NCBI GenBank assembly: GCA_958439775.1
Contig: CAUBWQ010000044.1
Location: 1-7,146, forward strand
Direction of reading: 5' to 3'
DNA: 7,146 bases
Origin: an uncultured Collinsella sp.
Lineage (GTDB): Bacteria; Actinomycetota; Coriobacteriia; Coriobacteriales; Coriobacteriaceae
Part shown: piece after piece, positions 1-5,479 of the stretch
How positions within the stretch are numbered: position 1 is the stretch's first letter
How the letters are laid out: the number at the start of each line of letters is the position of its first letter
Made by a program: the position numbers and the translations under genes
The notes under the pieces: model-generated
Databases searched by the model: none
What the model was told of the DNA's origin: nothing
The model's input: only the letters and a program-made list of their open reading frames with translations

Positions 1-1073
1 TGCAGCGTCTCGCGCGAGATGTTGAGCGACACGTCGGCGGAATCCACGACGCCGCGGACAAAGTTGTAGTAGTCGGGCAGCAGGTCGTCGCACTTCTCCA
101 TGATCAGGACGTTGGAGCTGTAGAGCGCCAGACCCTTCTCGTAGTCCTTGCTGTACAGATCGAACGGCGCGCGTCCCGGCACAAACAGCAGGGCGTCATA
201 CTCGAGCGTGCCCTCGGCGTGGAAGCTGATGGTGCGCGCAGGATCGTCAAAGTCGTGGAACGTGGACTTGTAGAACTCGTCGTAGTCCTTCTGCTCGACA
301 TCGGAGCTGCGCTTCTTCCAGATCGGTGTCATGGAATTGACGGTCTCGAGCTCCTGGTAGTCCTCGTACTCGGGCTTGTAATCGTCGCCGGCGTCCTCGG
401 GCTTGGGTTTCTGGCGGCTCTTGGACACCATCATCTGGATCGGGTAGCGCACATAGTTACTGTACTGCTGAATCAGGCTCTTGAGACCCCACTCGGTCAG
501 GAAGCGATCGTAGGTCTCGGCCTCGCCGTCGGCATCGAGCTTCTCGTTCTCGCGCAGCGTCAGGATGACATCGGTACCGTGCTCGGCGCGCTCGCCGTCC
601 TCGATGGTGTAGCCCTCAAGACCGTCGGATTCCCACACATGGGCGACATCCTCGCCATAGGCGCGGCTGACGACCTTCACATGGCTGGCGACCATAAAAG
701 CCGAGTAGAAGCCCACGCCGAACTGACCGATGATGTCGACATCGGAGCCCTGCTGCTCGGCGTCCTCGGTCTTCACCTCCTCGGAGCCGGAATGGGCGAT
801 GGTGCCCAGATTGCGCTCCAGCTCCTCGGCGGTCATGCCAATGCCGTTATCCGAGATGGTAATGGTGCGGGCGTCTTTATCAAAGGAGACGCGAATGGCC
901 AGGTCGCCCTGGTCGATCTTGACGCTCGGGTCCTGCAGGCTCTTAAAGTTGAGCTTGTCGACGGCGTCGCTCGCGTTAGAGATAAGCTCGCGCAGGAAAA
1001 TTTCCTTATTGGTGTAGATGGAGTTGATCATGAGGTCGAGCAGTTTTTTGCTCTCGGTCTTAAATTGACGCAT
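1..1073 (-). CDS. htpG: HtpG, Hsp90-family molecular chaperone (N-terminal part, cut by window edge)
   Basis: Cytosolic ATP-dependent chaperone that remodels client proteins as a dimer. The reading frame gives 357 complete codons of a family usually about 620-640 residues long. The C-terminal dimerisation domain and part of the middle domain lie outside the window. Visible in the GHKL ATPase domain are the N-box around residues 27-36 (LREL then SNASD, catalytic Glu29 and Mg-binding Asn33), DNGIGM at 75-80 (nucleotide-binding Asp75) and the GQFGVGF lid hinge at 116-122. The middle-domain loop NISRE near residues 351-355 carries the ATP-contacting arginine (Arg354). The ATG at 1073 is supported by AAAGGA six bases upstream. 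The gene stands about 200 bp from the GNAT gene and probably has its own promoter. I see no CIRCE or HAIR heat-shock operator upstream. Identification is firm; no defect is seen in the visible part. Confidence 0.97.
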   Translation of the reverse strand, partial: MRQFKTESKKLLDLMINSIYTNKEIFLRELISNASDAVDKLNFKSLQDPSVKIDQGDLAIRVSFDKDARTITISDNGIGMTAEELERNLGTIAHSGSEEVKTEDAEQQGSDVDIIGQFGVGFYSAFMVASHVKVVSRAYGEDVAHVWESDGLEGYTIEDGERAEHGTDVILTLRENEKLDADGEAETYDRFLTEWGLKSLIQQYSNYVRYPIQMMVSKSRQKPKPEDAGDDYKPEYEDYQELETVNSMTPIWKKRSSDVEQKDYDEFYKSTFHDFDDPARTISFHAEGTLEYDALLFVPGRAPFDLYSKDYEKGLALYSSNVLIMEKCDDLLPDYYNFVRGVVDSADVSLNISRETL

Positions 1074-1157
1074 GTGCAGTCCTTTCGCGCTACCCCTGTC
1101 CGCAAAAACGGCCCGGTCGCCCGAGCCGCATCGCAGACCTGCTATGTTCAGACTTAG

Positions 1158-1190
1158 ATTTTATAACCCATTAACGCGCATATATACATA
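1158..1190 (-). promoter_or_regulatory. Possible htpG promoter in an A+T-rich island
   Basis: The minus strand reads TATAAA at 1165-1160 (overlapping TAAAAT), about 85 bases before the htpG start, inside an A+T-rich patch that stands out from the GC-rich surroundings. The matching -35 position (1188-1183, TGTATA) is a poor fit to TTGACA. The call therefore rests on the -10 box and position alone. No inverted repeat resembling CIRCE (TTAGCACTC-N9-GAGTGCTAA) or HAIR (CTTGAGT-N7-ACTCAAG) is visible. Confidence 0.3.
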
Positions 1191-1239
1191 CGGAATCGAA
1201 AAACTGTATGTCCGAGCGCTCCAATGCGTCAATTGCCAA

Positions 1240-1284
1240 GGAGTGTCCCCAACTGCCGGCAGAAAAGGAACGTCCCTATCTGCC
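1240..1284. repeat. REP-like palindrome cluster overlapping the 3' end of the GNAT gene
   Basis: Two overlapping dyads are directly visible. CTGCCGGCAG at 1253-1262 is a perfect palindrome. GGCAGA at 1258-1263 pairs with TCTGCC at 1279-1284, and further pairing inside (GGA 1267-1269 with TCC 1273-1275) makes a near-perfect hairpin of about 10 pairs. Two related 11-mers, GGAGTGTCCCC (1240-1250) and GGAACGTCCCT (1267-1277), match at 8 of 11 bases. There is no T-run on either side, so this is not a normal intrinsic terminator. The last three codons of the GNAT gene, including TAG, lie in the hairpin. The form resembles dispersed extragenic palindromes, but copy number cannot be judged from one window. 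Confidence 0.45.
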
Positions 1285-1776
1285 ATCTACGCGCTTGGCC
1301 ATCCAGACATGGGGTTGGCCCTCGTCTTCGTAATCTACCGGGGCAATTTGCGTGTAGCCCGCCTTTGCATAGAGCGGCAGCACGTATTCCTGCGCATGCA
1401 GCTTAATAAGCTTAGCGCCGGCATCGCGTGCACACGAAGCACTGGTCTCCACGATCGCGCTCGCCAGTCCGCGACGACGCATAGCCGGCAGCACGGCGAC
1501 GCGCCCCATAATGTAGGTCTCCCCCGCCGCAACGTCTTCGTCCATGTCGCATGCCGGCAACACCGGGGCCTCTGCGTCAGCCACGCGCTCAAGCTCTTCG
1601 GGAAACACGCGCGAGCAACCGGCAAGCTCGCCGTCTACATAGAGCGTCACATGAATGCAGTTCGGATCCTCGTCGATAGCGTCGAACTCATTCTCGTAGC
1701 CCTGCTCGTCCATAAAAACGACGCGGCGCACCAACGCCGCGTCATCAAAGCATCCCGTCTTAAGTTGGATATCCAT
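1276..1776 (-). CDS. GNAT-family N-acetyltransferase, ElaA/YjcF-like (166 aa)
   Basis: Predicted cytosolic enzyme that moves an acetyl group from acetyl-CoA to an unknown amine. The fold is recognisable from an N-terminal FMDEQGYENEFDAIDEDP stretch (residues 21-38), typical of the ElaA/YjcF subgroup. The acetyl-CoA pyrophosphate loop is at 100-105 (RRRGLA, the R/Q-x-x-G-x-G/A motif) after strand GRVAVLP. A LYAKAGY segment lies at 135-141, and a C-terminal PHVWMAK resembles the PHxxM ending of this subgroup. I chose ATG at 1776 because AAAGGG (1787-1782) sits five bases upstream. A TTG 18 bases earlier (1794) is possible but has no SD. The gene follows the phosphatase gene by 39 bp in the same direction and may be co-transcribed, yet no functional tie is evident. 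Its stop lies inside a hairpin. The substrate cannot be told from sequence. Confidence 0.85.
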   Translation of the reverse strand: MDIQLKTGCFDDAALVRRVVFMDEQGYENEFDAIDEDPNCIHVTLYVDGELAGCSRVFPEELERVADAEAPVLPACDMDEDVAAGETYIMGRVAVLPAMRRRGLASAIVETSASCARDAGAKLIKLHAQEYVLPLYAKAGYTQIAPVDYEDEGQPHVWMAKRVDGR

Positions 1777-1814
1777 AGCTGCCCTTTCATTCAACGCGAA
1801 CGTTAGGGACAGAT

Positions 1815-1845
1815 TTTAGCGAAAATGAGCTCCGCGCACGCTAAA
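1815..1845. repeat. Inverted repeat spanning the phosphatase stop codon
   Basis: TTTAGCG at 1815-1821 and CGCTAAA at 1839-1845 are perfect 7-base inverted copies around a 17-base loop that contains GAGCTC. The TAA stop of the PHP phosphatase gene lies in one arm. There is no T-run after the stem on the minus strand, so termination is not supported. It may be chance, a mRNA-end structure or the edge of an inserted repeat. Confidence 0.3.
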
Positions 1846-2466
1846 CTTCGCGCGAGCCTTCGCCAGGCAGTCGTAATGACCCACGTTATGGGCATCGCTC
1901 GCGATGAAGCTGTACAGGTTCTGATCGAACAGGCGCTGTGCCGGCTTTTTTTCGCGACCAAAGCGACCGCCGGCAATAAAGTCCGCCGAAGCCTGCAGCT
2001 TGCAGCCCATATCGACCAGGCGCTCCGCCACGCTTACATCCTTTTGAACCGCACGATAGCGCTCAGGATGAGCGATGATCACCTGGTAGCCACGGCACTG
2101 CAAATCGTAAATCGTGTTCTCGTACTCTCTAAACGCATACGCATCGGCATGCGTCGAAAGCTCGAGCAGAAACTCGTTGGTCCCATCGAAATGCAAGTGC
2201 TCCGCGGCATCGATACCAAGCTCAACGAGCTTTCGATGGTTGACCTCGAAGCCCATCTGGAGCGGAAAACCGTCAGCGTTATCACGCAGCAGTTCAAAGG
2301 CATCCCACATCTTGTCGTAATCAAAATAGGGATCACGGCAGTGAGGAGTGCAAACGATTCTGGTTACACCGGCCCGCTTGGCAGCCTCGAGCATCGCCAA
2401 GCTCTCATCGAGATCGGCGGCGCCGTCGTCTACACCCGGCAAGATATGGCAATGAATGTCACGCAT
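1816..2466 (-). CDS. CpsB/YwqE-type PHP-domain protein-tyrosine phosphatase (216 aa)
   Basis: Metal-dependent phosphatase expected to dephosphorylate the tyrosine-rich tail of the neighbouring BY-kinase. PHP motifs appear in the family order: DIHCHILPGVDDGA at 3-16 (metal ligands His5, His7), CTPH at 39-42, GFEVN at 72-76, IAHPERY at 131-137 (His133) and SDAHN at 190-194 (Asp191, His193). All expected metal ligands are present, so the active site looks intact. It is shorter than the usual 240-255 residues. The protein ends 22 residues after SDAHN with the sequence SVRGAHFR, and the helical tail common in the family is missing. The ATG at 2466 follows the kinase stop by 17 nt. Its SD is modest (AAGG, about 9 bases upstream), so translation may partly depend on coupling. 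Order adaptor-kinase-phosphatase matches B. subtilis ywqC-ywqD-ywqE (there with tuaD-like ywqF too) rather than Streptococcus cpsBCD. Confidence 0.9.
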   Translation of the reverse strand: MRDIHCHILPGVDDGAADLDESLAMLEAAKRAGVTRIVCTPHCRDPYFDYDKMWDAFELLRDNADGFPLQMGFEVNHRKLVELGIDAAEHLHFDGTNEFLLELSTHADAYAFREYENTIYDLQCRGYQVIIAHPERYRAVQKDVSVAERLVDMGCKLQASADFIAGGRFGREKKPAQRLFDQNLYSFIASDAHNVGHYDCLAKARAKFSVRGAHFR

Positions 2467-2483
2467 AGGTCAGCCTTAATCAA

Positions 2484-3221
2484 CTAAACGTTTGCTCGGT
2501 TGGTGAAGATGCCCTTTTTGGAAGTCCCCTGATCGTCGGAGCCCTTCTTCACCTTCTTACCGTCCTTGGTGTAGTAGGAGTAGTAGTACTCGCTGGTCTC
2601 GGTCTCGCAGTAGTTCATAACGGTACCGATGAGCTTGACCTTTTCGGACTTCTTAAGCTGGCCGATAGCGTTGAGTGCCTCCTCGCGCTTGGTGAAGTCC
2701 TCGCGCACCACGAACAGCGTGCCGTCGGTCAGACTTGCGATCTCGGCAGCATCGATGAAGGTGCCTACCGGAGGAGCGTCGAAGATGACGTACTGGAACT
2801 TGGCAGACAGTGCCTTTACCAGCTTGGCAAAGCGGTGAGAGACGATGATGTCGGCAGGATTGGGAATATGCGGCTCGGCATCGAGGAAGTAGAAGTTCTT
2901 CTGACCCGTCTCGACAATTGCCTGGTCAATGGAGATCTGCTCGGAAAGGACCGCATAGAGTCCGCCGCGCGAACGAACGCCGAGCATATCGGAAAGGGAC
3001 CTGCGGCGCATATCGGCCTCGACCAGGAGCACGGACTTGCCGCTCGTGGCGATAGCCTGGGCAAGGTTGATGGAAACCGTAGACTTGCCCTCGTTGGGAA
3101 TCGAGGACGTGACGGTAATGGTGCGAATGGGGTCGTCCACGCTCGCAAAGCGGATGTTGGCCAGAAGGGTCTTGGCGGCATTCTGTACAACGAGCTTATC
3201 GGTGTTCTTTGCCTTAGCCAT
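2484..3221 (-). CDS. CpsD/CapB-type bacterial tyrosine kinase (BY-kinase, 245 aa)
   Basis: Cytosolic P-loop tyrosine autokinase that works with a separate membrane activator, here the gene just upstream. Walker A is SSIPNEGKST at 39-48 (Lys46). Walker A' is VLLVEADMRR at 64-73, with Glu68 where the family usually has Asp, and Asp70 kept. Walker B is YVIFDAPPVG at 144-153 (Asp148). A tyrosine cluster at 212-217 (YYYSYY) forms the expected autophosphorylation site, followed by a Lys-rich tail. The N-terminal oligomerisation motif E-x2-R-x2-R appears degenerate: the matching helix reads N14-A-A-K17-T-L-L20. Length is normal for the split Gram-positive form. ATG at 3221 is preceded by AAAGGTGG, which lies in and before the last codons of the adaptor gene; the gap is 2 nt, so coupling is likely. 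ParA/MinD-type ATPases are the main alternative, but the Tyr tail and neighbours exclude them. Confidence 0.93.
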   Translation of the reverse strand: MAKAKNTDKLVVQNAAKTLLANIRFASVDDPIRTITVTSSIPNEGKSTVSINLAQAIATSGKSVLLVEADMRRRSLSDMLGVRSRGGLYAVLSEQISIDQAIVETGQKNFYFLDAEPHIPNPADIIVSHRFAKLVKALSAKFQYVIFDAPPVGTFIDAAEIASLTDGTLFVVREDFTKREEALNAIGQLKKSEKVKLIGTVMNYCETETSEYYYSYYTKDGKKVKKGSDDQGTSKKGIFTNRANV

Positions 3222-3223
3222 GC

Positions 3224-3880
3224 CTATTTACCACCTTTCATAGCCGGAATTCGGCCAACAACGGGAATGCCCAGGAGCTCTTCCGCCTCTTCGGCACCGC
3301 GGATGCGGGTATTGAGCATGTCTGCCAAAACGACATAGGCGACTGCGATAAAGATACCGGCGAGGAACGCGACGGCAATATACAGCGTGCGCTTGGGGCC
3401 GCTGGGGACTTCGGGGGTCTTAGCCTCGTCGATAACGTTGATGCTCTGGGCAGCGCCGACGTTCTGAGCGACCGTACTCACCGAGCTAGCTATGGCCTTT
3501 GCGACCTCAGCCGTCTCCTTGGCATCGGTGCCGGTAACCGAAAGCGTAATGACACGCGTGGTGGTCTCGGAAGAAACAGACACCTTGTAGTCATCCAGAT
3601 CGGTGAGGCCCAGTTCCTTGGCGGCGCCGCTCTTAACGCTATCGCTATCCAGCAGCGTGGCAATATCGTTGGAAAGCATCTGGCTCGCCGAGAGATCGTT
3701 GTAGCTCATCTGACCGCTATCGTCGGTCTTAGCGAGAATGTACATGCTCGTCGTCGCGGTGTAGGTGTTGTCCATCGCAACGAAGGACACGATGCCCATG
3801 GCGATCGCGCAGACCACCGGAAGGGCGATGACCAGCTGAAGGTGCTTTTTGAGCAGCTGGAACAGTTCGAGAAGGGTCAT
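3224..3880 (-). CDS. Wzz/CpsC/YwqC-type polysaccharide co-polymerase, BY-kinase membrane activator (218 aa)
   Basis: Inner-membrane protein with two transmembrane segments, about residues 16-36 and 165-187, around an extracytoplasmic domain of about 130 residues. The start TLLELFQLLKKHLQLVIAL is the typical Wzz N-terminus. The stretch just before TM2 (KTPEVPSGPKR, 154-164) is the Pro-rich signature of the family. The C-terminal cytosolic tail (NTRIRGAEEAEELLGIPVVGRIP, 190-212) is the part that in CapA/CapB pairs contacts and activates the kinase, which fits the kinase gene being directly downstream. The length fits the Gram-positive type rather than the long Wzc fusion. ATG at 3880 has AAAGG eight bases upstream. 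It is the first gene of the three-gene operon, behind a 195 bp intergenic region. What chain length or glycan it influences cannot be told, as no polymerase or glycosyltransferase is near. Confidence 0.92.
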   Translation of the reverse strand: MTLLELFQLLKKHLQLVIALPVVCAIAMGIVSFVAMDNTYTATTSMYILAKTDDSGQMSYNDLSASQMLSNDIATLLDSDSVKSGAAKELGLTDLDDYKVSVSSETTTRVITLSVTGTDAKETAEVAKAIASSVSTVAQNVGAAQSINVIDEAKTPEVPSGPKRTLYIAVAFLAGIFIAVAYVVLADMLNTRIRGAEEAEELLGIPVVGRIPAMKGGK

Positions 3881-3958
3881 GCAGCTTGCCTTTCATTTCC
3901 CCAGTTCGGATTGACAAAACTGTCCGTATGTTATCGCATCTTTTTACCGAGACCAAAC

Positions 3959-3989
3959 TCTATACATAAGAAACAGGCTCTCCTGTAAA
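3959..3989 (-). promoter_or_regulatory. Possible promoter of the Wzz-kinase-phosphatase operon
   Basis: On the minus strand a TTTACA hexamer (3989-3984, 5 of 6 to TTGACA) and a TATAGA hexamer (3964-3959, 4 of 6 to TATAAT) are separated by 19 bases, slightly longer than optimal. They lie in the only sizeable gap before the operon, after a likely terminator, and would give a leader of roughly 70 nt. The alternative TATGTA gives a 15 bp spacer. Position supports it more than sequence does. Confidence 0.35.
3973..3986. promoter_or_regulatory. Small dyad overlapping the presumed -35 box
   Basis: ACAGG (3973-3977) and CCTGT (3982-3986) are perfect inverted copies around CTCT. The dyad occupies the spacer and the edge of the presumed -35 hexamer of the Wzz operon, where a repressor or activator site could sit. 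A 5 bp dyad can easily arise by chance. Confidence 0.2.
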
Positions 3990-4021
3990 AATGTCGGAAG
4001 CAATCGTAAAATTGCACAACA

Positions 4022-4050
4022 ACGCCGCACCCGAAAGTCAAATGCGGCGT
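4022..4050 (-). terminator. Likely terminator after the sensor-kinase gene
   Basis: Reading the minus strand, ACGCCGCA (4050-4043) pairs perfectly with TGCGGCGT (4029-4022) around a 13-base loop. The stem begins 26 bases past the kinase stop and is followed by TGTTGTG, which is only partly T-rich. Placement between two same-strand operons fits a terminator for the pstB-regulator-kinase transcript. The weak T-tract lowers confidence. Confidence 0.5.
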
Positions 4051-4075
4051 CTGCATCAATATCTATGTTGTATCG

Positions 4076-5476
4076 CTATGCGAATGGCTCGTCCTGCTGT
4101 ATGGGAAACGTCACCGTAATGGTGGTTCCCACGCCCAACTCGCTCGACAGATCGAGCGTGGCGTGATGATACAGGGCCGCATGCTTGACAATGGCAAGCC
4201 CCAGACCGGTTCCGCCGCGTGCCTTGGACCTACTCTTGTCCACGCGATAGAACCGCTCAAATACCTTGCCCTGTTCTTCAGGCGCGATACCGATTCCCGT
4301 GTCGGCGACCGCGAGGAACGGATGGCCTTCGTCGTTGGTGCCGCACTGCAGCGTAACCGTACCGCCGGGTCGATTGTAGCGGATGGCGTTGCTTGCCAGA
4401 TTATAGATGAGCTCGTCGATCAAGCGCGACACGCCTTCGATGACCACAGGCTTGACCTCATGACTTATCGTCACATTCGCCTGACGGGCGTCCTGTTCAT
4501 GGCGCTGCTCAACCGCATAGACGGCACGCGAGAGCTCAATAGGCTCCGTGGACCCAATGGGCACAGCCTCGCCCTCAGTTGCACGCTCGGCCTCGTCCAA
4601 GTTAGACAGCGTAAGGATGTCGTTGACGAGCGCTGCCAAGCGGCCCGCCTCACGATAGATGCGACCGCCAAAGTTGCGCAGGTCGTCCTCGCCCTCGACC
4701 ATGCCGTTTGCGATGAGCTCGGCATAGCCCGAAATCGCCGTAAGCGGCGTCTTGAGCTCATGAGTGATATTCGCCGTGAACTCGCGGCGCATACGGTCGT
4801 TGTCCGCCAGCACCGCCATTTGGCGCTTGAGCTCCTGGCGCTGCGACTCGATACGCTCAAGCATGGGGACCATCTCGGCATAGGCGTGCTCATAGCTACG
4901 GCGTGGGTGGTCCAAATCCACCTCTTGCAAAGGCGCGATGATGGCACGGGACTCGCGGCGCGCCATAAAAAACGAGAGTACCGCACCCGCTGCCGCGATA
5001 AGCAAAATCGCCGCAACGCCAGGCTGGTCCTGCGCCAAGCGGACAACCTGGCCGTTATCAAGGGCGACGGCGCGATACAGCATAATCTCGTCGAGCGTAG
5101 AGCTTGCGCGCTCCGCGGAACCCAAACCACTCTTAAAGGCCTCGATGACCTCGGGGCGATCGCCATGGTTGGGCAGTGTAGAAGGCGACGCCTCGTTGTC
5201 GTAGGCAACCGATCCATCCTTGTTAATCAGCGTGATGCGCAAGTCCTCGCGATCGAGGCTACGCAAGAACGGGATGGGCTCCTGCTGCTCGTCGAGGGCG
5301 GCAGCAATGAGCTCGGTTTCCTGCGCCAGATTGGCACTCGTGGCATCCGCCAAGGTGTTTTGCACAAAGAACGCACCCAGCACCGTAAACGCCACGATAA
5401 CCGCCATGGCACAGACAAAGATCGTCACAAAAACGCGGTGCGACAGCGTATGTTTTCCCTGGGGGGTAAAGACCAC
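4076..5476 (-). CDS. phoR: PhoR-type membrane sensor histidine kinase (466 aa)
   Basis: Sensor kinase that should phosphorylate the response regulator encoded immediately upstream. TM1 is at about 13-37 and TM2 at about 151-170. The 113-residue external domain between them carries the pattern DGSVAYDNEA (87-96) and NHGDRPEVIEA (103-113) seen in PhoR/ResE-like sensors. A short HAMP-like linker follows (PLQEVDLDHP, 172-181 region), with no cytosolic PAS domain. The H-box is FTANITHELKTPL with phosphoacceptor His239; N-box NLASNAIRYN at 349-358 (Asn353); G1 ADTGIGI at 381-387; F-box VFERFYR; G2 GGTGLGLAIVKH at 411-422. All catalytic motifs are intact. The start is GTG at 5476, chosen because GGAGGAG lies six bases upstream. 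That SD is in the end of the regulator gene, 3 nt away. The PhoR name rests on domain style plus pstB context; the exact signal is inferred. Confidence 0.88.
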   Translation of the reverse strand: MVFTPQGKHTLSHRVFVTIFVCAMAVIVAFTVLGAFFVQNTLADATSANLAQETELIAAALDEQQEPIPFLRSLDREDLRITLINKDGSVAYDNEASPSTLPNHGDRPEVIEAFKSGLGSAERASSTLDEIMLYRAVALDNGQVVRLAQDQPGVAAILLIAAAGAVLSFFMARRESRAIIAPLQEVDLDHPRRSYEHAYAEMVPMLERIESQRQELKRQMAVLADNDRMRREFTANITHELKTPLTAISGYAELIANGMVEGEDDLRNFGGRIYREAGRLAALVNDILTLSNLDEAERATEGEAVPIGSTEPIELSRAVYAVEQRHEQDARQANVTISHEVKPVVIEGVSRLIDELIYNLASNAIRYNRPGGTVTLQCGTNDEGHPFLAVADTGIGIAPEEQGKVFERFYRVDKSRSKARGGTGLGLAIVKHAALYHHATLDLSSELGVGTTITVTFPIQQDEPFA

Positions 5477-5479
5477 GGG

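Noticed and set aside
219..1157. A 312-codon plus-strand open frame antisense to htpG
   Set aside because: The minus strand encodes an unmistakable Hsp90 N-terminal region. The hydrophobic Leu/Val/Gly-rich antisense product is the usual mirror of acidic and Lys-rich codons.
1777..1794. TTG start at 1794 for the GNAT protein
   Set aside because: It has no SD, whereas ATG at 1776 has AAAGGG at ideal spacing and gives the normal N-terminus.
1825..2487. A 220-codon plus-strand open frame antisense to the PHP phosphatase gene
   Set aside because: The opposite strand has every PHP metal motif in order, and the antisense product has no recognisable features.
3911..3940. Plus-strand TTGACA at 3911-3916 as a promoter
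   Set aside because: At 17 bp spacing the -10 position is TCGCAT, a poor match, and no plus-strand gene follows.
3890..4020. A classical tandem Pho box before the Wzz operon
   Set aside because: Only one good TTHACA half-site was found, with no second copy at 11 bp spacing, so no Pho box is annotated.
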